DNA from: an uncultured Oscillospiraceae bacterium
GTDB lineage: Bacteria; Bacillota_A; Clostridia; Oscillospirales; Oscillospiraceae
Assembly: GCA_934635515.1 (NCBI GenBank)
Contig: CAKTZK010000010.1
Location: forward strand, 1-29,936
DNA: 29,936 nucleotides
Direction of reading: 5' to 3'
Shown here piece after piece: positions 7,065 through 15,353 of this stretch (the first letter of the stretch is position 1; each line of letters begins with the position of its first letter). Below the pieces are notes generated by a model that did no database searches, was not told the origin of the DNA, and saw only the letters and a program-made list of their open reading frames with translations. The translations under genes and the position numbers were made by a program.

Positions 7065-8795
7065 ATGATCGACTATAAGGCAGAATATCAAAAATGGCTT
7101 CACAGCGATGCCATCACCGAAGACGAGCGGGCGGAGCTTTTAGCCATCGCCGGTGACGACAAGGAGATCGAGAGCCGCTTCTACGGTCCCCTGGAGTTCG
7201 GCACCGCCGGCCTGCGGGGCACCATGAAAATGGGCCTGCACCAGATGAACATCTATGTCATCCGCTGGGCCACCCAGGGCTTTGCCAACGTTATATGCGC
7301 CGAGGGGCAGGCCGCTATGGACAAGGGCGTGGCTATCTGCATGGACTGCCGCCACCACAGCACGGAATTTGCCCATGCCGCCGCGGAGGTCTGCGCCGCC
7401 AACGGCATCCATGTGCGCATTTTCGAGTCTCTGCGCCCCACTCCGGAGCTGAGCTTCGCCGTGCGGCACTACGGCTGCCAGGCGGGTATCAACATCACCG
7501 CCAGCCACAACCCCAAGGAGTATAACGGCTACAAGGTGTATTGGTCCGACGGTGCCCAGCTGCCCCCCCACCATGCCGACGCCATTGCCAAAGAGCTGGA
7601 GAAGATCGACATTTTCACCGGCGTAAGGACCATGCCCTTTGACGAGGCCAAGGCCGCCGGACGCATCGAACTCATGGGCGAGGAGACCGACAATGCCTTC
7701 ATGGAAAATGTCATGGCCATGGTCAACGACCGGGAGAGCGTGGCCAAGGTAGCGGACGACTTTCATGTGGTCTACACCCCCTTCCATGGCTGCGGCTGGA
7801 AGCTGGTGCCCCAGGCCCTGCGGGATCTGGGTGTGAAGCACCTGCACTGCGTACCCGAGCAGATGGTGCTGGACGGCTCCTTCCCCACGGTGGACTCCCC
7901 CAACCCCGAGAATCCCGAGGGCTTCTACCTGGCCATCGCCCTGGCCGACCAGGTGGGCGCCAACTTCATCATCGGCACCGACCCGGACAGCGACCGGGTG
8001 GGTATCCTGGTGCGCGGCACCGATGGCCGCTTTATCCCCGTGTCCGGCAACCAGACCGGCGTGCTGCTGGCGGACTATCTGCTGGGCGCCCTGGCCCGCA
8101 ACGGCAAGCTGCCGAAAAACGCCGTGCTGCTGAAAACCATCGTCACCACCGAAATGGCCCGCCGGGTGGCCGAGAGCCACGGCGCCGCCTGCTACGACAC
8201 CTTCACCGGCTTTAAGTTCATGGCCGAGAAGAAGCAGCAGCTGGAGAGCCAGGGCCTGGGCAAAGTGGTGTTCTCCTACGAGGAGAGCTACGGCTACATG
8301 CTGGGCGACTATGTGCGCGACAAGGACGCCGTCACCGCCTCCCTGCTGCTGACGGAGATGGCCGCCTGGTATCAAAGCCGGGGCATGACCCTCTTTGACG
8401 CCCTCCAGGCCCTGTACGAAAAGTACGGCTACTACGGTGAAAAGACCCACAACCTGGTAATGCCCGGCCTGGACGGTCTGGAGAAGATGGCTGCGCTCAT
8501 GCAGTCCCTGCGGGATGTGCCCCCTGCGGACATCGCCGGGGTGGCCGTTACGGCACGCACGGACTATAAGGACGGCACCGTCACCGACTGCGCAACCGGA
8601 AAGGTCACCGCCTCGGAGCTGAAGGGCAGCAATGTTCTGCGCTACGCCCTGTCCGACGGCACCGTGATCCTGGTCCGTCCCTCCGGCACCGAGCCGAAGA
8701 TCAAGGTCTATATCCTCACTCTGGGCCAGGATCCCCAGCAGCGGGATGAAAACATCGCCAAGTACTCCCAGTGGGCCCTTTCTCTGCAAAAATAA
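7065..8795 (+). CDS. Phosphoglucomutase/phosphomannomutase (alpha-D-phosphohexomutase family)
   Basis: A 576-residue cytosolic enzyme that interconverts hexose 1- and 6-phosphates, most likely glucose-1-P and glucose-6-P (PgcA-like length). Features in order: FGTAGLRG at 45-52; the phosphoserine loop TASHNP at 145-150 with Ser147; the metal-binding GTDPDSDR at 304-311; the sugar-binding FSYEESYGYMLG; and the phosphate-binding RPSGTEPK near the C-terminus. All four catalytic regions are intact. The start is ATG at 7065 with a GGAAGGGAG site. It supplies glucose-1-P for glycogen, surface polysaccharide or teichoic-acid precursors. A terminator follows directly. Glucose versus mannose preference cannot be read from the sequence. 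Confidence 0.94.
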   Translation: MIDYKAEYQKWLHSDAITEDERAELLAIAGDDKEIESRFYGPLEFGTAGLRGTMKMGLHQMNIYVIRWATQGFANVICAEGQAAMDKGVAICMDCRHHSTEFAHAAAEVCAANGIHVRIFESLRPTPELSFAVRHYGCQAGINITASHNPKEYNGYKVYWSDGAQLPPHHADAIAKELEKIDIFTGVRTMPFDEAKAAGRIELMGEETDNAFMENVMAMVNDRESVAKVADDFHVVYTPFHGCGWKLVPQALRDLGVKHLHCVPEQMVLDGSFPTVDSPNPENPEGFYLAIALADQVGANFIIGTDPDSDRVGILVRGTDGRFIPVSGNQTGVLLADYLLGALARNGKLPKNAVLLKTIVTTEMARRVAESHGAACYDTFTGFKFMAEKKQQLESQGLGKVVFSYEESYGYMLGDYVRDKDAVTASLLLTEMAAWYQSRGMTLFDALQALYEKYGYYGEKTHNLVMPGLDGLEKMAALMQSLRDVPPADIAGVAVTARTDYKDGTVTDCATGKVTASELKGSNVLRYALSDGTVILVRPSGTEPKIKVYILTLGQDPQQRDENIAKYSQWALSLQK

Positions 8796-8812
8796 TAACA
8801 GCATAATTAAAA

Positions 8813-8848
8813 GGACGGACCGGCACGGTCCGTCCCTTTTATTATTTT
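8813..8848. terminator. Bidirectional terminator between the mutase and DegV genes
   Basis: A GGACGGACC/GGTCCGTCC stem (8813-8821 with 8827-8835) is flanked by A-rich sequence on the left and CTTTTATTATTTT on the right. It serves both converging genes. Confidence 0.88.
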
Positions 8849-8853
8849 CCAAA

Positions 8854-9711
8854 TTACCGCCACTGCTCGCTATAGAAGAACATAGCCACCGTCCCGGGGC
8901 CCACATGGGCGCCGGTGACCGGCTCATAGCACACGTGGACGATCTCGCCTGTGGCGCCCTTATCCCGCAGCAGGCTCTGCAGGTGGAGGGCATCCGCCGG
9001 GGCATCGGCATGGGCGATCCCGATGGGGGCGCTCAGGTCATCCACGCTCTGGGCGTAGATATTCGCCAGGGCCTCCAGCGCTTTCTTCTTACCCCGGACC
9101 TTTTCGTATATCACGATCTTGCCCTCCTCGTCGCTCCGGAGGATGGGCTTGATCTGCAGCATCGTCCCGGCCAGGCGCGCGCCGCCGGAGATACGGCCGC
9201 CCTTGTGCAGGTACTTCAGGTCGTCCACCACAAAGAACTGCTGCATCTTCGCGCAGCGGCTCCGGGCAAAAGTCTCCAGCTCCGAAAGGGTCCCCCCCTC
9301 CTTGGCCAGGCGTGCGGTCTCGATGACCACCAGGCCCTCGCCCAGGGAGGCGCCCCGGGTATTCACCACGCAGACCCGGCCCTGGCCGTACTTCTCCGCC
9401 AGCTCCTTGCACTGCAGGTCTACGCCCCAACAGCTGCCGCTGATGCCGCCGGAAATGCCTAGATACAGCACATCCTCGCCGCGCTCCAGACACTGCTCAA
9501 TGGCCTGGGCCGCCGTCTGGGGATTCACCATGGAGGTCTTCACCTCCGCGCCCTTGCGCATGGCCTCATAAAAGGCGGGGCCGTTAAAGTCGATGCTGTA
9601 GTCCGGCTCCACGCCGTCTACCTCATAGGTCAGGGGCACGGTCTTAATGTCCAGCTCCTCCAAGATCTTCATAGGCAGATTAGCTGCCGTGTCCGTAAAA
9701 ATTCGTACCAT
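8854..9711 (-). CDS. DegV-family fatty-acid-binding protein (FakB-like)
   Basis: A 285-residue cytosolic protein. DegV proteins bind a fatty acid and, as FakB, present it to the kinase FakA for phosphorylation before phospholipid synthesis. Typical features are FTDTAANLP at the start, KTSMVNPQ near residue 60 (family KTSQPS), LGISGGISGSCWG near residue 85 (family ISSGLSGT), the mid-domain KYLHKGGRISG and ILR.EEGKI stretches, and a C-terminal VG.GT.AMFF. The start ATG 9711 has AAGGAG seven bases upstream; a longer frame extends into the neighbour and is rejected. It lies 13 bases after the SGNH hydrolase gene, so the two share a promoter. No FakA is in the window. Confidence 0.9.
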   Translation of the reverse strand: MVRIFTDTAANLPMKILEELDIKTVPLTYEVDGVEPDYSIDFNGPAFYEAMRKGAEVKTSMVNPQTAAQAIEQCLERGEDVLYLGISGGISGSCWGVDLQCKELAEKYGQGRVCVVNTRGASLGEGLVVIETARLAKEGGTLSELETFARSRCAKMQQFFVVDDLKYLHKGGRISGGARLAGTMLQIKPILRSDEEGKIVIYEKVRGKKKALEALANIYAQSVDDLSAPIGIAHADAPADALHLQSLLRDKGATGEIVHVCYEPVTGAHVGPGTVAMFFYSEQWR

Positions 9712-9724
9712 TTTTTTCTCCTTA

Positions 9725-10405
9725 TCACGCGATCGCTTTGCGCAGCCACCCGGCCAGGGTGTCAAACATCTTGACATAGCCCTCCATGGTCAGATGGATA
9801 CCGTCCGGGGAGATCAGTCCCGGCAAACGCTTCTCATTCAAAAAACTCTCCCGCACCTGGATCAGCGGGGTGCCCGTCTCATAGGCTACCCGGGCCACCG
9901 TATCGGAATACAGCTCCTGGTGGCGGTAAATGTGCTGGGTGTCCCCCAGCCAGGTCATGATGCGCTCCTTGCTGCGCCCGGCCCGGCAGAGGAAATCCAG
10001 ATACCGCTGGGCATCGATGGGGGGCAGGGTCATCAGCACCGGCTGCACGCCCTGGGTGCGCAGCTTCTGCAGCATGTCCAGCAGTGTATTTTTAAACTCC
10101 GGCAGAGCCGTCCGGGGCACATGCTCGTCCTCGGGCCGGTCCGCGATGGCATCCCAGTCGAAGTCGCTGTCGTTGCCGCCGTAGGCAATGAGGGCAAAGT
10201 CCGCCTGGAGGCCCCGCTGCAGGTCGTGATCCAGCAGTGCCTGGCCCTTGCGGATGGTGGCGCCCATTTTGGCCCGGCTCACTACCTCGGTCTGCCGCCC
10301 GGTGTACCGCTCCATCACCTCCGGCAGGTGGAAATGATAATGAAACTGCTCGTCCGGCACCGTGGCCTTCAGCAGTGAATCGCCATATACATACGCCCGG
10401 GGCAT
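9725..10405 (-). CDS. SGNH/GDSL-family hydrolase (lipase/esterase)
   Basis: A 226-residue protein with all SGNH blocks: the nucleophile Ser in YGDSLLKA (near 10), the Gly of block II in KMGATIRKG, the Asn in YGGNDSDFDW (block III), and the Asp/His pair in SPDGIHLT near the end. No signal peptide or membrane segment is visible, so it is probably cytosolic. Such enzymes remove acyl or acetyl groups from lipids, sugars or thioesters; the substrate here is unknown. It is the first gene of a two-gene operon with the DegV fatty-acid-binding protein. That pairing suggests, but does not prove, that it releases a fatty acid for FakB-like binding. ATG at 10405 has a GGAGGG site. Confidence 0.9.
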   Translation of the reverse strand: MPRAYVYGDSLLKATVPDEQFHYHFHLPEVMERYTGRQTEVVSRAKMGATIRKGQALLDHDLQRGLQADFALIAYGGNDSDFDWDAIADRPEDEHVPRTALPEFKNTLLDMLQKLRTQGVQPVLMTLPPIDAQRYLDFLCRAGRSKERIMTWLGDTQHIYRHQELYSDTVARVAYETGTPLIQVRESFLNEKRLPGLISPDGIHLTMEGYVKMFDTLAGWLRKAIA

Positions 10406-10434
10406 AGGACCCCCTCCTTCGTCTGTTTTTTAAT

Positions 10435-10463
10435 AATATAGCATATTACATATGGCGTGTCAA
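10435..10463 (-). promoter_or_regulatory. Promoter of the SGNH-DegV operon
   Basis: On the - strand, TTGACA (10463-10458), a 17-base spacer and TATATT (10440-10435). The leader to the SGNH hydrolase start is about 25 bases. Confidence 0.8.
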
Positions 10464-10478
10464 TGTTCTTTTTTCCTA

Positions 10479-10507
10479 TTGTAACCAATGACAATTCCTG
10501 CTATAAT
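10479..10507 (+). promoter_or_regulatory. Promoter of the DUF1836 gene
   Basis: TTGTAA (10479-10484), a 17-base spacer and consensus TATAAT (10502-10507) with an extended TG one base before it. It is divergent from the SGNH promoter, with the -35 boxes only 15 bases apart, so the two could be regulated together. Confidence 0.8.
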
Positions 10508-10533
10508 GATTTCTGCGAACTGGAGGTGTCCTT

Positions 10534-11163
10534 ATGTCCTACGATAAATCCCTCATCGCGCACAAGCTGCAGCGCTGGGACCAATATATTACCGACTATC
10601 ACCTGCCTCAGTGGGACTCCATCCCGGATTTTGGCCTGTATATGGACCAGGTGATCCTGCTTCTGGAGCGGTATCTCAGCTTCATCCCCCCGGTAAACGA
10701 GGAGAAGGAGCGCATCGTCACCGCCTCTGCCATCAACAACTATGTCCGATTGAAGCTGATGCCCGCCCCGGTGAAGCGGAAGTACTACCGGGTCCATATA
10801 TGCTACCTGATTATGATCCTCACCCTGAAGCAGTCCATCGGCATCAGCCAGGTGCAGAAGATCATTCCCTGGGACCTGGCCGACAGCCAGGAGGGGGCCC
10901 AGTCCCTGCGGCAGATCTATGAGGATTACAGCGGCAAATTCCGGGGTATCGCGCTGCTTTTCAACCGCCAGATCCAGCAGAGCTGGCAGGACCTGTACGT
11001 GCCCGATGCCGGGACAGACGGCGTAGCCCGGTGTCTGGTGATGGAGTCGGCGCTGCTGGCGGGCTTTTCCAAAATTCTCGCCGAAAAGCTCCTGCGCCTG
11101 TGGGACGCAGACCCGGCCCAGGTCCTGGCCGCCGAGCAGCCCCACAACTTCTCCGACATATAA
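10534..11163 (+). CDS. DUF1836 protein (MerR-like DNA-binding candidate)
   Basis: A 209-residue protein of the DUF1836 family. Recognised by W.SIPDFGLYMDQVILLLERYL, the INNYVRLKLMPAPVKRKYYRVHICYLIMILTLK core with positions similar to a MerR winged helix (residues about 60-100), and the SI.QVQKII segment. Family members are commonly predicted transcription factors; targets are unknown. Start is ATG at 10534 with GGAGGTG eight bases upstream, on a very short leader of about 20 bases. It diverges from the SGNH-DegV operon, so it may regulate it; that is inference. A strong terminator follows. Confidence 0.8.
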   Translation: MSYDKSLIAHKLQRWDQYITDYHLPQWDSIPDFGLYMDQVILLLERYLSFIPPVNEEKERIVTASAINNYVRLKLMPAPVKRKYYRVHICYLIMILTLKQSIGISQVQKIIPWDLADSQEGAQSLRQIYEDYSGKFRGIALLFNRQIQQSWQDLYVPDAGTDGVARCLVMESALLAGFSKILAEKLLRLWDADPAQVLAAEQPHNFSDI

Positions 11164-11182
11164 ATCGAAAAATCCATCCCCA

Positions 11183-11209
11183 GCGCCCCCTCTCCGGGGG
11201 CGCTTTTAT
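11183..11209 (+). terminator. Terminator of the DUF1836 gene
   Basis: A GCGCCCCC/GGGGGCGC stem (11183-11190 with 11196-11203) followed by TTTTATT. Confidence 0.9.
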
Positions 11210-11216
11210 TGTGTCA

Positions 11217-11403
11217 AAAGCCCCGCGGAGTTTGCCGCCCGCAGGCGGCAAAAAATTAAAATCATTTTTCACCGCGACCTGTGCGTGGGGAAAAATACCT
11301 CTCAGACTGCAAGTGTGGAATTTTGCCGCCTTGCGGCAAAATTATGCGCGCAGCAGGCTGCGATCCTCTTGGCAGAAAATTCCGCAGGAATTTTCGCCAG
11401 TTT
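11217..11403 (+). repeat. 185-bp four-hairpin intergenic repeat, copy 2
   Basis: Second copy of the 2763-2946 element, in the same orientation. Here too it begins (on the - strand) within about eight bases of a gene's stop codon. Loops and spacers are conserved, while stem arms differ by paired changes: TTTTGCCGC/GCGGCAAAA replaces TTTTTGCGC/GCGCAAAAA, and AAAATTCC/GGAATTTT replaces AAAAAAC/GTTTTTT. Confidence 0.9.
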
Positions 11404-11408
11404 TTCCT

Positions 11409-11873
11409 TTAGTCGTTGCCCGCCTTGCCCGTGATCTCCGCCACGGCCAGGCGCACCAGGCAGGTCCGGGCCCCGGAGTCTTTCATGCACGCCACATACT
11501 TTTCCCCGGCCTCCGGGTCAAACTGCATGCAGAGGATCTTAATAGCCCGCATCCGCTCGTCCTCGTCCGTGACGATCTCCAGCCGCCCCCGGGCCACCGC
11601 CGAAGCGTAGGCCACGGTGTATTCGTCCGGGATGATCTCCGCATGGGACACGGCACTCATGGCCGCCTGGCACCCGTTTTTGAATATCTCGTACTTCTCC
11701 CCGGCCAGGGCACAGTGGAAGTAGATGGCCCCCGCCGCCTCATCCGCCGCCTGGGACACCGGCACGGCGTAGGGCTTCCCGGCCCCGTCCACCAGGGAAA
11801 GGGTGGCGTAGGGTGCCTCCCGCATCACCTGCCAGGCAAAGGCGGCGTCCTTCTGTCTGTCTTTTCTGCGCAT
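11409..11873 (-). CDS. Pyridoxamine 5'-phosphate oxidase-fold flavin-binding protein (NimA-like)
   Basis: A 154-residue split-barrel flavoprotein. It opens MRRKDRQ, then VMREAPYATLSLVDGAGKPYAVPVSQ (residues 17-42), the typical start of the FMN-binding split barrel; AIYFHCALAGEKYEIFKNG and YASAVARGRLEIV follow. The C-terminal CLVRLAVAEITGKAG is typical of the NimA/5-nitroimidazole-reductase-like group. Its physiological substrate is unknown; resistance to nitroimidazoles should not be assumed. The start ATG 11873 has GAGGTG seven bases upstream. The open frame runs 1.2 kb further back through repeats and under the dismutase gene; that extension is rejected. Confidence 0.85.
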   Translation of the reverse strand: MRRKDRQKDAAFAWQVMREAPYATLSLVDGAGKPYAVPVSQAADEAAGAIYFHCALAGEKYEIFKNGCQAAMSAVSHAEIIPDEYTVAYASAVARGRLEIVTDEDERMRAIKILCMQFDPEAGEKYVACMKDSGARTCLVRLAVAEITGKAGND

Positions 11874-11905
11874 GGCGCTGCACCTCTTTCTTGCTTTATT
11901 TAAAG

Positions 11906-11941
11906 GCCTCACAGTGTTCGCCGCCTGCAGGCGGCATGCCT
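11906..11941 (+). repeat. Solo end of the 185-bp repeat
   Basis: About 35 bases (GGCCTC, GTGTTCGCCGCC, GCAGGCGGCA) match the first hairpin and left border of the 185-bp element in the same orientation. The other three hairpins are missing. Confidence 0.55.
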
Positions 11942-12029
11942 TTTGCTTCATTTTGCGCCGGACAGCATCATTTGTCAAGGCGGCCATATAGTATAAATGT
12001 AAATTTTCATCGGAAAGGATGCTCTGCCT

Positions 12030-12668
12030 ATGACCTACCCCTATGTGCTGCCCCGGCTCCCCTACGCCCCGGGTGCCCTGGAGCCGAATCTGAATCGAGC
12101 CACCATCATGACCCACCACGACCGTATTTTCGCCGGGCATATCGACGGCCTGAACCGGGCCCTGCAGCCCTATCCGGCTCTCCAGCGCCGCCCCCTCTCC
12201 CGACTTCTGCTGCACCCGGACTGCCTCCCTGCCCCGGCCCGCGCTGATATTCTGGATCACGGCGGCGCGGTGTATAACCACACCCTGTATTTTCCCTCCC
12301 TGGCTCCGGCCCGGGCCGGAAAGCCCGATGCCCGGCTGGCGGAGTCCATCCGCTGTGCCTTCGGCTCCATGGAGGATTTTCTCCGGGTCTTGCGCCAGAC
12401 CTGTCTGCAGAATACGCGGGAGGGCTACGCCTGGCTTCTCTCGGACCGCTGCGGAAAGCTGCGGCTCCACTTCACTCCCGGCCAGCAGACGCCCCTGCCC
12501 CTCACGCCTATTTTCTGCATAGACCTCTACCGCCACGCATACGACCTGACCTACGGCGATGACTGCAAGGCCTATGTAAACGCCGTCCTCCCCCTGCTGA
12601 ACTGGGAGGTTTTCTCCCTGCGCTATGCCACCGTATTCGCCGGCCAGCCGCCGTTTCCCAATCCGTAA
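12030..12668 (+). CDS. Divergent Fe/Mn-family superoxide dismutase
   Basis: A 212-residue protein that aligns with Fe/Mn SOD along its length: YVLPRLPYAPGALEPNL at the start, FGSMEDF in the middle, and IDLYRHAYDLTYG..KAYVNAVLPLLNWEV near the end. All four metal ligands are kept: His29, His84, Asp165 and His169. Gln153 sits where Mn-SOD has its active-site Gln. The second sphere is unusual: the gateway Tyr (E. coli Tyr34) aligns with His37, the nearby His30 with Ile33, and the WAW motif is YAW. It should convert superoxide to peroxide and oxygen in the cytosol, but activity is not certain. Start is ATG at 12030 with a GGAAAGGATG site. Confidence 0.82.
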   Translation: MTYPYVLPRLPYAPGALEPNLNRATIMTHHDRIFAGHIDGLNRALQPYPALQRRPLSRLLLHPDCLPAPARADILDHGGAVYNHTLYFPSLAPARAGKPDARLAESIRCAFGSMEDFLRVLRQTCLQNTREGYAWLLSDRCGKLRLHFTPGQQTPLPLTPIFCIDLYRHAYDLTYGDDCKAYVNAVLPLLNWEVFSLRYATVFAGQPPFPNP

Positions 12669-12678
12669 ACCCCGCCCC

Positions 12679-13150
12679 AAAGGCTCCCCTGCGCAAGGGG
12701 AAATCGGCGAAGCGCTGCCAGTGGCAGATGAAGCGAGGCGATTTCGAGGAAGTGCCCCGATTGGCGGGCACGACAGTGGGCAGGCTGTCGCGGCTCTGCC
12801 GCGACTGAGGGGTCGCCGCCCCTTTGAATTCGTCCGTAAGGGACGATGCCCATATCGGCCCGCCCAATAATGCTCGCACTTCTTGTAAACTTCCGCAGGG
12901 GTCGGCCTCCTGGATGACCCGGTCGTACTAACTCCCCTATTATCCGTAGGGCGGGCTGCCCCCAGCCCGCCGCCCAATATCCACCGCGCCATCGCGGCGG
13001 CGTGAGGGCACGCCGCCCTACGCAATCGTTCCTGCATATCCGTAGGGGCGGACGCTCCTGTCCGCCCGCCGGACTTGCACCGCACCCCATGCAAAAATCC
13101 ATGTCATTGCGAGCCAGCGACCGATGTCACTGGTGTGGCAATCCGCGTCC
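12679..13150 (+). repeat. Cluster of GC-rich intergenic repeats
   Basis: This 550-base gene-free gap holds several repeat modules. At 12680-12815 is module c (GGCTCCCC..CTGAGGGGTCG) enlarged by an internal insertion. At 12942-12980 and 12983-13022 are related GGGCGGGCTG/CAGCCCGCC hairpins. At 13039-13068 is module a and at 13101-13150 module b, in the same order and spacing as at 6511-6620. Open frames on both strands cross this gap but have no family features or start signals. I see no gene here. Confidence 0.8.
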
Positions 13151-13177
13151 ACCGCCCCCCATCTTTCCCTTTTCCTC

Positions 13178-13216
13178 TAAAAAAAGCACCCCTCGGCCCA
13201 CGCCAAAGGGTGCTTT
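13178..13216 (-). terminator. Terminator of glyA
   Basis: On the - strand, an AAAAGCACCC/GGGTGCTTTT stem is followed by a T-run, ending six bases after the glyA stop codon. Confidence 0.85.
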
Positions 13217-13221
13217 TCTGT

Positions 13222-14475
13222 TCACTGATCCATAGGATGCCGCCCGGTCAGCTCCGCCACTGTCTCCAGAACAAAGGCCCGGTCCGCCGCCTCATTCCGG
13301 CAGGCCCGGTGGATGCACTGGGCGATGACCGCCATGTCGGCGGCGTCAAAGCCCCGGGTGGTAACGCAGGGCGTTCCCATGCGCACGCCGCTGGTGACCA
13401 TGGGCTTTTCCGGGTCACCGGGAATGGCGTTCTTGTTCAGGGTAATGTGCAGGCCGTCCAACCGCTCCTGCAGATCCCGGCCCGTAATGCCGTGGCTGCG
13501 CAGGTCCACCAGCATCAGGTGGTTGTCCGTGCCGCCGGACACCAGGTCAAATCCGTTTGCCAGCATAGCCTTTGCCAGGGCAGCGGCGTTTTCCACCGTC
13601 CGCCGGGCGTAGTCCCGGAACGCGGGCTCCATGGCCTCCCGGAAGCACACGGCCTTGCCCGCGATCACATGCAGCAGCGGCCCGCCCTGCATCCCGGGGA
13701 ACACGGCGCTGTTTATCTTCTTGCCCCACTCCTCCTTGGCCAGGATCACGCCGCCCCGGGGCCCCCGGAGGGTCTTGTGGGTGGTGGTGGTCACCACATC
13801 GGCATAGGGCACAGGGCTCTCGTGCTGCCCTCCTGCCACCAGCCCGGCAATGTGAGCCATATCCACCATCAGCAGTGCGCCGTGGCGGTGGGCGATGTCC
13901 GCGAACGCCTTAAAATCCAGCGCCCGGGGGTAGGCCGAGGCTCCGGCCACCAGCAGCTTGGGCCGCTCCGTCTTCACAATGTCCTCCACCCGGTCGTAGT
14001 CGATGCGCCCGGTCTTGGGGTCCACTCCGTAGCTGACGGCTCGGTACAGCTTTCCCGACTGGTTCACCGATGCCCCATGGGTCAAATGGCCGCCGCCGGA
14101 GAGATCCATACCCACCAGGGTGTCCCCCGGCTGCAAAAGGGCCGCGTAGGCCGCCAGGTTGGCCTGAGCCCCGGAGTGCGGCTGCACATTGGCAAACTCC
14201 GCACCGAACAGCGCCTTGGCCCGTTCGATAGCCAGCCGCTCGATTTCGTCCACAAACTCACATCCGCCGTAGTATCGCCGCCCGGGGTAGCCCTCGGCGT
14301 ATTTGTTGGTCAGGCAGCTGCCCACGGCGGCCATCACCGCCGGGGAGGTGATGTTCTCCGAGGCGATAAGCTCAATATTTTCCTGCTGCCGCTGATACTC
14401 CCGCCGCAGCCATGTCCCCACCTGCTCGTCCTCCCGAGCCAGATAGTCCATGCTTTGCTTCAAAAAATTTTCCAA
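13222..14475 (-). CDS. glyA: Serine hydroxymethyltransferase
   Basis: A 417-residue PLP enzyme that turns serine and tetrahydrofolate into glycine and methylene-tetrahydrofolate, the main one-carbon entry point. The [13 protein letters not shown] opening, [11 protein letters not shown], the SGAQAN stretch, the cofactor Asp in [13 protein letters not shown], and the PLP lysine in [14 protein letters not shown] (Lys234 in this numbering) are all present. The start chosen is TTG at 14475: GGAGAG lies eight bases before it and the length then matches the family. The ATG 42 bases upstream adds a basic, unconserved stretch. It appears monocistronic, with its own terminator. Confidence 0.97.
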   Translation of the reverse strand: MENFLKQSMDYLAREDEQVGTWLRREYQRQQENIELIASENITSPAVMAAVGSCLTNKYAEGYPGRRYYGGCEFVDEIERLAIERAKALFGAEFANVQPHSGAQANLAAYAALLQPGDTLVGMDLSGGGHLTHGASVNQSGKLYRAVSYGVDPKTGRIDYDRVEDIVKTERPKLLVAGASAYPRALDFKAFADIAHRHGALLMVDMAHIAGLVAGGQHESPVPYADVVTTTTHKTLRGPRGGVILAKEEWGKKINSAVFPGMQGGPLLHVIAGKAVCFREAMEPAFRDYARRTVENAAALAKAMLANGFDLVSGGTDNHLMLVDLRSHGITGRDLQERLDGLHITLNKNAIPGDPEKPMVTSGVRMGTPCVTTRGFDAADMAVIAQCIHRACRNEAADRAFVLETVAELTGRHPMDQ

Positions 14476-14566
14476 GGCTTTTTCTCTCCTACAAACCGTT
14501 TTCCGTCCGTTTTTCATTTCGGGTCCTGCCCGCGTTCTGAATAATCCGCAACTGCACTCATGTGTT

Positions 14567-14980
14567 CTACCGATTCCATTTAATGCTGCTCAGTGGCTTA
14601 CCGGAGCAAGGGATATTTTGTTCCCAACACCAGTTCTCTCCGAATTCAATCAAATACCGCTCCAGAAACCTGCGATATTCCTCACTCCGTCCCTCGTCTG
14701 TAAGCATCCGCCAAAAATGCCGCTCCACCGTCTCCAGGTCCTTGTCCTCCCGCTGCATACGCTGATATTTCTTGTAAAGGGTAAGGTTATTTATATGTTC
14801 AAAATACGCCCTGCGAATGACCTCCTCGTCCGCCCGGGGCAGCGGTAAGCAAACCGCCTGCACCTTCTTCGGTAGCCCTTGATAGGCATTCTCTCCAAGC
14901 ACCTCCAGCGTATCCGCCCTAAGCCAATGCCCCGGCAGCAAAAACGCATAGAAGCACTCCGCCAGCCGTAAATAGTCCAC
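14567..14980 (-). CDS. Uncharacterised small protein
   Basis: I do not recognise this 137-residue protein. It is soluble, with no signal peptide or membrane segment. The N-terminal third is aromatic and hydrophobic ([18 protein letters not shown]). The middle is strongly charged and probably helical ([31 protein letters not shown], then [20 protein letters not shown]). Start is GTG at 14980, eight bases after GGAGG; a TTG one codon earlier is also possible. It lies just after a 26-codon open frame and shares its promoter. Base composition is lower in GC than its neighbours. Confidence 0.6.
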   Translation of the reverse strand: MDYLRLAECFYAFLLPGHWLRADTLEVLGENAYQGLPKKVQAVCLPLPRADEEVIRRAYFEHINNLTLYKKYQRMQREDKDLETVERHFWRMLTDEGRSEEYRRFLERYLIEFGENWCWEQNIPCSGKPLSSIKWNR

Positions 14981-14997
14981 CAAGCGCCCCTCCCATC

Positions 14998-15078
14998 TTA
15001 CTCTTCCAGTGTGCGTTCTTCTTCCAGCAGCTTCTGCGCTGCGGCAATGTTTGTACGATGCACTCTGCCCGCGTTCAT
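14998..15078 (-). CDS. 26-residue open frame between promoter and hypothetical gene
   Basis: An ATG-to-TAA frame of 26 codons directly after a strong promoter; it ends 17 bases before the unknown gene. The predicted peptide is charged and helical (IAAAQKLLEEERTLEE). The GGAG site is only two bases from the ATG, which is poor. It may be a leader peptide, a tiny gene, or chance. Confidence 0.35.
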   Translation of the reverse strand: MNAGRVHRTNIAAAQKLLEEERTLEE

Positions 15079-15105
15079 CGCTCCGCTTTTATTTTTGTTT
15101 TCCTC

Positions 15106-15134
15106 ATTATAATATATCCTTCCCCCAAACGCAA
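15106..15134 (-). promoter_or_regulatory. Promoter of the small unknown operon
   Basis: On the - strand, TTGCGT (15134-15129), a 17-base spacer and consensus TATAAT (15111-15106). Confidence 0.7.
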
Positions 15135-15267
15135 GCAAACCATTTAGCATATCTCGGCTTCTCTCCGGGCCGAAACGCGCAGCGGTGCGCCGATCCGTTC
15201 TCCGTCCCCGTGTCTCCTTCTCAGGCAGCGCAGTAAAAAAACGGGCATTTTTACCAACAAATTTTGC

Positions 15268-15296
15268 GTATAAACCCGTCCCATCGGCTCAAACTA
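15268..15296 (+). promoter_or_regulatory. Candidate SigG promoter of the SASP gene
   Basis: GTATA (15268-15272), a 17-base spacer and CAAACTA (15290-15296). The forespore SigG consensus is roughly GHATR and CATnnTA, so there is one mismatch. SASP genes of this family are transcribed by SigG, which supports the reading. Confidence 0.5.
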
Positions 15297-15353
15297 TGCT
15301 TGCGATACCCAAACAGGCGAAAGCCGAGTACCCAAAGAAAGGAGATCGTGACT

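Noticed and set aside
7140..9011. Long - strand frame opposite the phosphohexomutase
   Set aside because: Antisense shadow; it also crosses the bidirectional terminator at 8813-8848.
11874..13094. Upstream extension of the PPOX-fold gene to a 561-codon frame
   Set aside because: The extension runs through repeats and opposite the dismutase gene; the ATG at 11873 has a proper ribosome site and fits family length.
12679..13150. Possible CRISPR array or tandem repeats
   Set aside because: Modules differ from each other and are not regularly spaced; there are no cas genes in the window.
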